The notes under the pieces: generated by a model
What the model saw: the letters and a program-made list of their open reading frames with translations, nothing else
Databases searched by the model: none
What the model was told of the DNA's origin: nothing
Program-made: the position numbers and the translations under genes
NCBI GenBank assembly: GCA_030614945.1
Contig: JAUXAH010000087.1
Coordinates: 1-7,510 of the forward strand
Length of the DNA: 7,510 nt
Origin: Phycisphaerae bacterium
Lineage (GTDB): Bacteria; Planctomycetota; Phycisphaerae; Sedimentisphaerales; SG8-4
Direction: 5' to 3'
Part shown: in pieces, positions 1 through 4,554 of the stretch
How the letters are laid out: the number at the start of each line of letters is the position of its first letter
Position numbering within the stretch: the first letter of the stretch is position 1

Positions 1-17
1 AACAAGGTTCTCTCTTT

Positions 18-140
18 TTACAGAAGTCTCTTTATCGCCGTTACCAGTTCTTTGATGTCGTATGGTTTGGCAAACAACACGTGGCCGGCAACTGCACGAC
101 CGCCTTTTTCTTCATCTTCCTTTGGAAACATGCCGGTTAG
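18..140 (-). pseudogene. C-terminal fragment of a response-regulator receiver domain
   Basis: Read on the minus strand, this stretch encodes about 40 residues ending in a TAA stop at 18-20. It begins LTGMFPKEDEEKGG and finishes GHVLFAKPYDIKELVTAIKRLL in outline. The pattern fits the last third of a CheY-like receiver domain: a strand ending in a T/S switch residue (the T of LTG), the conserved Lys-Pro (here AKP), and the final amphipathic helix (eLvtaIkrLL). The phosphoacceptor Asp and everything upstream are absent. Beyond about 140 the minus frame stays open, but only through sequence that reads better as an alpha-2-macroglobulin-like fragment on the other strand, so I place a break near 140. 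It could instead be the tail of a longer sensor or hybrid kinase. No function is expected from the fragment. The family call is fairly secure; the exact breakpoint is not. Confidence 0.6.
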
Positions 141-181
141 ATAATCAAGGCAAGGCGAATTTGGAGATTCAACTGCCGAAG

Positions 182-221
182 TACTACTCTGCGAAGCAGC
201 GCTTCGCTGCGAAGCACGAGT
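182..221. repeat. GCGAAGC palindromic element, copy A
   Basis: A 40-nt unit with overlapping palindromes: CTGCGAAGCAG, and GCGAAGC facing GCTTCGC across AGC. Its first 24 nt (182-205) recur exactly at 696-719, and its last 18 nt (204-221) recur exactly at 751-768. The element lies inside the alpha-2-macroglobulin-like frame and adds YYSAKQRFAAKHE without a stop. It resembles a REP-type or in-frame palindromic element in size and structure. Confidence 0.75.
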
Positions 222-340
222 CGCTCGAAGCCAGCATATATCAGATGGCGCTGTCAGCGACCGTTACCGAGACCGGCGGACGGTCTGTCTCCAGCAACAT
301 GTCCGCAATTTTAGACAGGTTGGACCATCACATTGGATTG

Positions 341-379
341 CCCCCGCTGCTTCGTTTTTGCGAAGCAAAACGGCGGGGG
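341..379. repeat. GC-rich hairpin element within the alpha-2-macroglobulin-like fragment
   Basis: CCCCCGC (341-347) pairs perfectly with GCGGGGG (373-379), and TGCTTCG (348-354) pairs perfectly with CGAAGCA (361-367). A 6-nt loop and a 5-nt bulge (368-372) remain unpaired. The inner arms share the GCTTCG/CGAAGC core of copies A and B, so it may be a diverged member of the same family. It encodes the odd stretch PPLLRFCEAKRRG between family-like segments. A transcription terminator is unlikely, because no T tract follows. Confidence 0.7.
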
Positions 380-592
380 ACCGGACGGATGGTCGAGGTC
401 AATGAGCCGGTATCGGTGGACTGGGTGAGTCTGACCGGTGACGAAAAACCAACCGGACCAGGCGAAATGGAAGTGCGACTGGTTGAGGTCGAATACGATA
501 CGGTCGCCAAAGAAGTCAACAGAAGGCGGGTATGGCGGTCCGTTCCAGGCTGCCGCCTCGGGCAGTTACATCGTGAATTTACGCCATAGAAT

Positions 593-654
593 TTCGAACA
601 GATGAATTCCAACTTCGAACTTCGAAGTTCCCCCTCGACATTCGAGATTCAATG
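593..654. repeat. degenerate 7-nt tandem array (TTCGAAC type)
   Basis: About nine 7-nt units start 4 nt after the TAG at 587-589. Units beginning TTC fall at 593, 607, 614, 621 and 628. After a 1-nt slip, further units fall at 634, 641 and 648. The array includes a perfect 14-bp palindrome, GAACTTCGAAGTTC, at 617-630. It resembles the other short-period arrays of this window in unit length and in lying directly after a stop codon. Confidence 0.65.
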
Positions 655-695
655 CCCTTGTGGGTTTCGGGCAAGTATCGTATAATTGTAACCGA

Positions 696-768
696 TACTA
701 CTCTGCGAAGCAGCGCTTCCAGCCTTCGCAGTTGCTTCGGCGGAGTAGGCTCGCTGCGAAGCACGAGT
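696..768. repeat. GCGAAGC palindromic element, copy B with internal extension
   Basis: The left 24 nt match 182-205 exactly and the right 18 nt match 204-221 exactly. The middle carries 33 extra nt bounded by AGCCT and AGGCT, which are inverted repeats. Because 33 is a multiple of three, copies A and B read the same peptide ends, YYSAKQRF and AAKHE, with eleven extra codons between them in copy B. The element shows no stop codon in that frame. Confidence 0.75.
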
Positions 769-1057
769 GGGCTTCTTCTTCAGTCCTCGCAGGTTGGGGG
801 TCTCTACTGCAGATATTTTCTTCCGGCTTCTTCCAGACTACGATAGACCGGCCGGGATAGCAAGGATTGGCGCAGGCGAACGGGGTCCCAGGACAGTAGA
901 CGTACTACGCCGAAATCCTGTTCCGACCCGTCAGCCTCAAGCAGCGGTGGTATGGCGAAAGGCCGCCGCCGTCAATGCGGACGGGAAAGCCACCATTGAG
1001 ATGAAGCTTGGTTTACCTGCTGCTTCAAATAATGTCGTGATCTCCCTTGATGCATAG
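767..1057 (+). pseudogene. possible second alpha-2-macroglobulin-like fragment
   Basis: An open frame runs to the TAG at 1055-1057. Its last 40 residues contain AVVWRKAAAVNADGKATIEMKL followed by a short strand-like end. This recalls the region of bacterial alpha-2-macroglobulins where a Trp-containing segment precedes a D.dGkatv.f.lp motif. The middle part (RPAGIARIGAGERG) would also fit the preceding linker of that family, but I cannot confirm it. The first 25 or so residues are low complexity and overlap the right end of palindromic copy B, so the true left limit of homology is unknown. There is no ribosome binding site at the ATG at 767. It may be a piece of the same ancestral gene as the fragment ending at 589, separated by repeats and deletions, or an unrelated chance frame. 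Confidence 0.3.
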
Positions 1058-1130
1058 GATACAAGGTGGAGTTCTTAGATGAGTTCCAAAACTATTTGTT
1101 AGCAGATCATCTTCTGTGGTGAGTAGCCTA

Positions 1131-1161
1131 TTGACAACGGACATTGAAACCTGTGTACAAT
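1131..1161 (+). promoter_or_regulatory. weak sigma70-type promoter candidate for the sulfatase
   Basis: A perfect -35 box TTGACA (1131-1136) is followed after 19 nt by TACAAT (1156-1161), five of six matches to the -10 consensus. The spacer is 2 nt longer than ideal. Transcription would start near 1168, giving a leader of about 245 nt before the ATG at 1415. Confidence 0.35.
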
Positions 1162-1229
1162 TGTTGCTTTTTTTATAACTTGCTGATAGTACAGGGCTTA
1201 TAAAATGAGTATTTTTGCGGAATTGGCAG

Positions 1230-1289
1230 ATAACAGGCGTTGCGGTTGTAGTCCCGTTGTAGGCCATCTACACCAAAATAGCAGGCGTT
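1230..1289 (+). repeat. spaced 12-nt direct repeat in the sulfatase leader
   Basis: ATAACAGGCGTT (1230-1241) and ATAGCAGGCGTT (1278-1289) differ at one base and start 48 nt apart. They lie downstream of the promoter candidate. They could bind a regulator or be a remnant of duplication; nothing else supports either reading. Confidence 0.45.
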
Positions 1290-1414
1290 AGGCCGGCAGG
1301 AAGTTTGAGTTTTTGGGTGTATCTTGGTATTATGTTAGAAATGAAGTTCAGCGGCGTAGCTGAGCTAAGATATAAAAGGTTATATGGGAAATCCCAGATA
1401 AAGGTATTCAGCTT

Positions 1415-2827
1415 ATGAATAACAAAATAGACCGCAGACAATTCCTCAAAACAACAGCATTAGGTACGTCGATGCTGCTAACAGGCGGTTGCCTCGAAAC
1501 CGCTAAAAAACACCCCGCCAAAAAACCCAACATCATCTTCATTATGGCTGATGATATGGGTTACGGTGATCTGGGGTGTTACGGCCAGCGCAAGATTCGC
1601 ACTCCGAATATCGACCGACTGGCAAGGGAGGGTATGCGTTTCAGCCAGTGCTATGCCGGCTCGCCGGTGTGTAGTCCTTCGCGAAGCGTCTTGATGACGG
1701 GCCTGCACACCGGGCACACACGTGTGCGCGGCAATATGTGCAAGGCAGGTGGAACGGTTGGATACAAGCGAGGGCGACAGGTGCGGCGAATGAATCTGAC
1801 GGATGCGGACCAGACCGTCGGCCATGTGCTTGGCGAAGCGGGTTATCGCACGGGGATCATCGGCAAGTGGCACCTCGGGGGTTACGATGAAAAGGCCGGA
1901 CCGCTTGATCGAGGTTTTGACGAGTTCTATGGGTGGCTGACACGGACGGAGGAAACGATCAATCCGACGTACTGGCCGGCGAAACGCTGCCGCAACCGGG
2001 AGCTTGTCGACATAACGGCAAATCAGGACGGCAAGCGAGGTTACTATCATACGGATATGTGCACCGATGAGGCTGTTGAGTTTTTGAAAAACAACAGCAG
2101 GCGGCCGTTCTTCCTGTATCTGGCCTATGTCAATCCTCATTCTCCGCTCGATGCACCCGAACTCGTACCCTATACCGACAAAAGCTGGCCGGAGCCGATG
2201 AAGACGTATGCTGCGATGATACACCGACTCGATCAATCCATCGGCAGGGTGATGCAGACACTCAGCCAACTGCATATTGACGACAAGACGATCGTGTTTT
2301 TCTGTTCGGACAACGGTCCGCGTTCGAGTGGTTCGAAAACACTGACGCAGGTTGCGGAGTTCTTCAACTCCAACGGTCCGCTGCAGGGCTATAAACGCGA
2401 CATGTATGAGGGCGGGATTCGTGTGCCGATGATTGTGCGCTGGCCGGGCAAGATCCCGGCCCAAAAGACCAGCGACGCACCGTGGTACTTTGCCGATTTC
2501 CTGCCGACTGCCGCGAATCTTGCGCAAACCGCCCCGCCCGAGGGTATCGACGGTATCAGTATCCTGCCGACGCTGCTTGCCCGTACGCAGGACACATCGG
2601 ATCGGTTTCTGTACTGGGAGTTTTTCGAGCGTGGTTTCCAGCAGGCTGTGCGGTGGAGGAATTACAAAGCCATCCGTGCAAAACAAGGACAGCCGCTGCT
2701 GTTGTTCGATCTGTCGAAAGATATCGGCGAGACCCGGAACGTCGCAGCCGAACACCCCGCCGTCGTTGCGAGGATAGAAAAGTACCTCAAGTCGGCAAGA
2801 ACAGAATCGGCCAACTGGCCCACTTGA
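1415..2827 (+). CDS. Tat-exported lipoprotein sulfatase (arylsulfatase family, formylglycine-dependent)
   Basis: This 470-residue protein hydrolyses sulfate esters, probably on a polysaccharide; the substrate cannot be read from sequence. The N-terminus has a twin-arginine motif (DRRQFLK, 6-12), a hydrophobic stretch and a lipobox-like LTGGC with Cys26, so it is predicted to be exported folded and lipid-anchored. Family residues are intact. MADDMGYGD gives metal ligands Asp45 and Asp46. CSPSR at 86-90 is the C-x-P-S-R signature whose Cys86 becomes formylglycine. GKWHLG supplies Lys151 and His153, NPH gives His242, SDNG gives Asp299 and Asn300, and GYKRDMYEGG gives Lys327. The C-terminal subdomain (about 380-465) ends normally, and the length is typical of the family. 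The ATG at 1415 follows AAGG with a 10-nt gap. It needs a formylglycine-generating enzyme or an anaerobic maturase encoded elsewhere. A related truncated gene lies downstream in the same orientation. Confidence 0.95.
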   Translation: MNNKIDRRQFLKTTALGTSMLLTGGCLETAKKHPAKKPNIIFIMADDMGYGDLGCYGQRKIRTPNIDRLAREGMRFSQCYAGSPVCSPSRSVLMTGLHTGHTRVRGNMCKAGGTVGYKRGRQVRRMNLTDADQTVGHVLGEAGYRTGIIGKWHLGGYDEKAGPLDRGFDEFYGWLTRTEETINPTYWPAKRCRNRELVDITANQDGKRGYYHTDMCTDEAVEFLKNNSRRPFFLYLAYVNPHSPLDAPELVPYTDKSWPEPMKTYAAMIHRLDQSIGRVMQTLSQLHIDDKTIVFFCSDNGPRSSGSKTLTQVAEFFNSNGPLQGYKRDMYEGGIRVPMIVRWPGKIPAQKTSDAPWYFADFLPTAANLAQTAPPEGIDGISILPTLLARTQDTSDRFLYWEFFERGFQQAVRWRNYKAIRAKQGQPLLLFDLSKDIGETRNVAAEHPAVVARIEKYLKSARTESANWPT

Positions 2828-2839
2828 TAAGGTAACTAA

Positions 2840-2854
2840 AGGTTCCAGGAACCT
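2840..2854 (+). terminator. palindrome after the sulfatase, possible weak terminator
   Basis: AGGTTCCAGGAACCT is a perfect inverted repeat (5-bp stem if CCAGG is the loop) 13 nt past the sulfatase stop. The following ATTCCTTG is only moderately T-rich, so intrinsic termination would be weak. A second perfect palindrome, TGAATGCATTCA, follows at 2863-2874. Confidence 0.35.
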
Positions 2855-2862
2855 ATTCCTTG

Positions 2863-2874
2863 TGAATGCATTCA
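2863..2874. repeat. 12-bp palindrome
   Basis: TGAATGCATTCA is perfectly palindromic and sits 9 nt beyond the previous palindrome. It could be a protein binding site. No downstream promoter box is close enough to assign a role. Confidence 0.35.
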
Positions 2875-2883
2875 TAAGCCCTA

Positions 2884-2911
2884 TTTTAAAATCACCTCAT
2901 TTTTAAAATCA
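2884..2911. repeat. AT-rich 11-nt direct repeat
   Basis: TTTTAAAATCA occurs at 2884-2894 and again at 2901-2911, 17 nt apart, in the AT-rich spacer before the truncated sulfatase. It may be chance in such base composition. Confidence 0.3.
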
Positions 2912-2987
2912 AAAAACATCGCTGCCGCCAACTCCAACATTAGACATTCGCCATAAGAATCGCTGAAAAAATGCCTTGGAAAAAAAA

Positions 2988-3005
2988 ATCTTGATAGTTC
3001 AAGAT
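2988..3005. promoter_or_regulatory. operator-like inverted repeat overlapping the -35 box
   Basis: ATCTTGA (2988-2994) and TCAAGAT (2999-3005) form a perfect 7-bp inverted repeat around TAGT and overlap the -35 hexamer. The position suits a dimeric repressor; the regulator is unknown. Confidence 0.4.
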
Positions 3006-3019
3006 GAATTTGGTAAAAT
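2991..3019 (+). promoter_or_regulatory. sigma70-type promoter with extended -10 for the truncated sulfatase
   Basis: TTGATA (2991-2996), a 17-nt spacer, then TAAAAT (3014-3019) preceded by TG one base upstream (TGGTAAAAT, an extended -10). Transcription would start near 3026. AAAGGG at 3031-3036 then serves as ribosome binding site 7 nt before the ATG at 3044. This is the best promoter in the window. Confidence 0.6.
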
Positions 3020-3043
3020 TGTTTGCATTGAAAGGGTAGAATA

Positions 3044-3328
3044 ATGTTTAGCAAAGAGTTAAATGGGAAATCTTGGATTAAATCAAGAAGAGATTTTTTG
3101 AAACTTGCAGCGCTGACCGCAGGAAGTTTACCGTTTACTGGTTGTTTGGAGTCTAAAGTTTTAAAGAATACCGGCAAACGCTCTAATGTGGTTTTCTTTC
3201 TTGTCGATGATCTGGGTTGGAGCGATTTAGGCTGTTACGGCAGTACGTTTTATGAAACGCCGGCGATCGACCAGTTGGCTGAGAAATATCGCGGTGAGTA
3301 TGCGTTTTTAAATTTCCCGAAGAAATGA
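3044..3328 (+). pseudogene. truncated sulfatase, N-terminus only
   Basis: The 94-residue product starts like a second exported sulfatase. It has a textbook twin-arginine motif (SRRDFLK, 14-20), a hydrophobic segment and a lipobox FTGC with Cys34, then [19 protein letters not shown] with the two metal-binding Asp residues. After [10 protein letters not shown] the family sequence stops. It is replaced by [13 protein letters not shown] and a TGA, so the formylglycine cysteine motif and everything after it are missing. No other frame downstream resumes a sulfatase sequence. A full member would be about 450 to 500 residues, so enzyme activity is excluded. Promoter and ribosome binding site look intact, so a short lipoprotein might still be made. 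The coding strand is visibly more AT-rich than the intact sulfatase upstream, which argues against a recent tandem duplication. The tail may come from another gene joined by deletion or by an assembly join. Confidence 0.8.
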
Positions 3329-3354
3329 TTAAGGATTACTGATTGGTGATTATT
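3327..3354. repeat. four 7-nt units of GATTNNN
   Basis: GATT recurs exactly every 7 nt at 3327, 3334, 3341 and 3348. The array starts inside the TGA stop (3326-3328) of the truncated sulfatase frame. It also lies 25 nt past the stop of the convergent nuclease gene, so it could belong to either end. Confidence 0.5.
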
Positions 3355-3378
3355 TCTCTGTGTTCTTTGTGGCTGAGA

Positions 3379-3975
3379 TTATTTGTTCAGCAGGTTCGGT
3401 TTTCTTTGTTGCAGCCATTCGGGCAATTGCTCACGCTTAACGTTTTCCCATAATCCTTTTTTCTGGCTGCGGGCGCTTGCCTCTAACTGCGGGTACTTGT
3501 TATAAAAATTATGGCGAAATCGCAGGTCCGCGTAAGCGAAACCTTCGCTTAACAAGACTTCATTCAAAAATCTGCCATCGGGCAGCCGGACATAGGCCAG
3601 CAGTCTGCCATAATATCCTCTGGTGCGTGTTGTATCGAGGTAAACCTGAACCGGTTTTCCGAGAGTTAATTTCGTTGTAAATTCAGCGGCCTGTGGGCCA
3701 AAATACATAACGCCAAGTTTTGGGTTTTTGGTCTCCGGCGTGTCGATTCCCCAGAGCCGTATTCTTGTGTGATTATATTTGCTATCAGGAACGTCTATAT
3801 CAATGGTGTCACCATCGACGACCTTTACAACGGTGAAGGTTTTGTCGTGGTATTTTTCAAAATCGTTGGGTTGCCGCTGCTACTTACGTCTAATCGAGCT
3901 GTGGTCGAGCCAGATAAATAATGCTGCCAGCAGCAGGCACAGGATGATTATGCCGGTTCGCCGGCGTCTGCTCAT
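3379..3975 (-). pseudogene. membrane-anchored staphylococcal-nuclease-like gene split by an in-frame TAG
   Basis: Reading through one stop gives about 198 residues. MSRRRRTG is followed by a hydrophobic anchor (GIIILCLLLAALFIWL, 8-23) and then, after HSSIRRK, a TAG codon at 3880-3882 (codon 32). The same frame continues with QRQPNDFEKYHDK and a complete SNase (thermonuclease-like) domain. VVDGDT holds the calcium-binding Asp, IRL the first catalytic Arg, GIDTPETK the Asp and catalytic Glu, and YYGRLLAY the second catalytic Arg. The order and spacing match staphylococcal nuclease, and the C-terminus (KKGLWE) is normal. Between the TAG and the domain there is no ATG, GTG or TTG in frame, and the next ATG (3706-3708) lies past the first three of these residue groups. 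The product would be an envelope-bound sugar-nonspecific nuclease if the TAG were sense or suppressed. A fresh point mutation or a base-calling error explains it best. An in-frame ATG at 3988-3990 is an alternative start inside the repeat array. Confidence 0.75.
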
Positions 3976-3982
3976 CGCATAA

Positions 3983-4059
3983 TAGTTCATAGTTCGTAGT
4001 TCGTAGTTTGGAGTTAGCAGTCTATGAACCCTGAACTCATAACTGCGAACTAAATACTA
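3983..4059. repeat. eleven-unit 7-nt inverted array between lysC and the nuclease gene
   Basis: Exactly 77 nt in unbroken 7-nt register. On the plus strand five units of the type TAGTTCG or TAGTTCA come first (3983-4017), then one central unit (4018-4024). Five units in the opposite sense follow (4025-4059), for example CGAACTA at 4046-4052, which is the exact reverse complement of the second unit (3990-3996). The lysC stop codon (4057-4059) is the first three bases of the array in the coding direction. The RNA could fold into an imperfect long hairpin. Confidence 0.8.
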
Positions 4060-4554
4060 ACGATTTCTTTTCTCAGCCGGTTTGTCCAGCTCAAAGGCAA
4101 CGCAAACGGCCTCGAGGGCTTGTTCGGCCTGGTCTTTATTGACAATGCAACTGATGCGAATTTCGCTGGTTGTAATTGAATCGATATTGACCTTGGCCTT
4201 GGCCAGGGCACTGAACATTTTGTCGGCGACGCCATAATGGGTTCGCATACCCACGCCGACCACGGAAATCTCGGCGATATCGTCGCGAGCTAAGATGCTT
4301 TCGCAATTAACATCGTCTTTGATTTGTTCTACAGCTTTTTTGGCGGCGACCAAATTGGAAATGCCTATCATAAACGAGAGGTTTGCCTTTTTGGGGCTGA
4401 CTTCTGTTTGAACAATGTCGTTGACGACCACTTTGGCCTTTGCCAGACAAGCGAAAATTTTAGCGGCATTACCCGGGACGTTATCAACGCCGACAAGACC
4501 TATCTTTGCCATATCCTTTTGTACTGTCGCTCCTGAAACCACTACACCTTCCAT
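4057..4554 (-). CDS. predicted internal in-phase start: regulatory beta subunit of aspartate kinase
   Basis: Met247 of the lysC frame (ATG at 4552-4554) is preceded by GAGGTG at 4561-4566 with a 6-nt gap, a better ribosome binding site than the one at the main lysC start. Initiation there gives 165 residues holding only the two ACT domains. In Bacillus subtilis aspartate kinase II and the Corynebacterium enzyme, the beta subunit is made from just such an in-phase internal start at nearly the same place (about residue 246-250, about 163-172 residues), and the enzyme is alpha2beta2. The match in position, product length and ribosome binding site supports the same arrangement here. Conservation of the MEGVV segment alone could also explain a methionine at this point, so actual initiation is inferred. 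Confidence 0.6.
   Translation of the reverse strand: MEGVVVSGATVQKDMAKIGLVGVDNVPGNAAKIFACLAKAKVVVNDIVQTEVSPKKANLSFMIGISNLVAAKKAVEQIKDDVNCESILARDDIAEISVVGVGMRTHYGVADKMFSALAKAKVNIDSITTSEIRISCIVNKDQAEQALEAVCVAFELDKPAEKRNR

Larger units (their letters stand above)
141..589 (+). pseudogene. alpha-2-macroglobulin-like gene fragment carrying two in-frame palindromic inserts
   Basis: An open plus-strand frame starts inside the receiver-domain fragment and ends with TAG at 587-589. From about 143 the product reads like macroglobulin (MG) domains of a bacterial alpha-2-macroglobulin, the large envelope protease-trapping protein family. A beta-sandwich strand (NQGKANLEIQLPKY) is followed by ALSATVTETGGRSVSS, then DHHIGL, then VNEPVSVDWVSLTGDEKP and EMEVRLVEVEYDTVAKEVN. 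Two low-similarity stretches interrupt it, YSAKQRFAAKHE and PPLLRFCEAKRRG. Each is encoded by a hairpin-forming repeat (182-221 and 341-379), and neither breaks the frame. Full-length members exceed 1000 residues, so this is a small internal piece with no signal peptide, no thioester region and no real start codon. After about 535 the residues no longer look like the family. The call comes from recalled sequence texture, without an alignment. Confidence 0.5.
1058..1414 (+). other. non-coding stretch and 5' leader of the sulfatase gene
   Basis: No convincing gene lies in these 357 nt on either strand. The stretch holds a weak promoter candidate (1131-1161), a 12-nt direct repeat (1230-1241 and 1278-1289, 11 of 12 identical) and a small TGGG-AAAT-CCCA hairpin just upstream of the sulfatase ribosome binding site. 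I recognise no riboswitch or small RNA family. Minus-strand frames here are open for 40 to 80 codons but show no family-like sequence. Confidence 0.5.

Noticed and set aside
328..612. A 94-codon minus-strand frame over the macroglobulin-like fragment
   Set aside because: The translation is low-complexity Ser, Thr and Arg with no domain, and the plus strand gives the family-like reading.
1025..1267. An 80-codon minus-strand frame in the leader region, plus another open minus-strand phase with a repeated NACY
   Set aside because: Open length is modest, there is no convincing start context or domain, and the repeated NACY simply reflects the 12-nt direct repeat.
1478..2875. A 465-codon open frame on the minus strand opposite the sulfatase
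   Set aside because: It mirrors the sulfatase in a complementary phase, is rich in Arg, His and Pro, has no recognisable domain, and overlaps an unmistakable plus-strand enzyme with all catalytic residues.
2881..3177. A 98-codon minus-strand frame over the promoter and start of the truncated sulfatase
   Set aside because: It runs through the promoter and Tat signal of the opposite gene, has no ribosome binding site and resembles nothing known.
3355..3378. Stretch reading TCTCTGTGTTCTTTGTGGCTGAG after the GATT array as a repeat element
   Set aside because: It has a repetitive look and seems familiar as an intergenic phrase, but only one copy occurs in this window, so it cannot be supported from sequence alone.
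593..4059. CRISPR or integron attC sites as an explanation for the repeat arrays
   Set aside because: Units are 7-10 nt and lack unique spacers of constant length, and no cas or integrase genes are present. The palindromes do not show the paired R and L boxes of attC.
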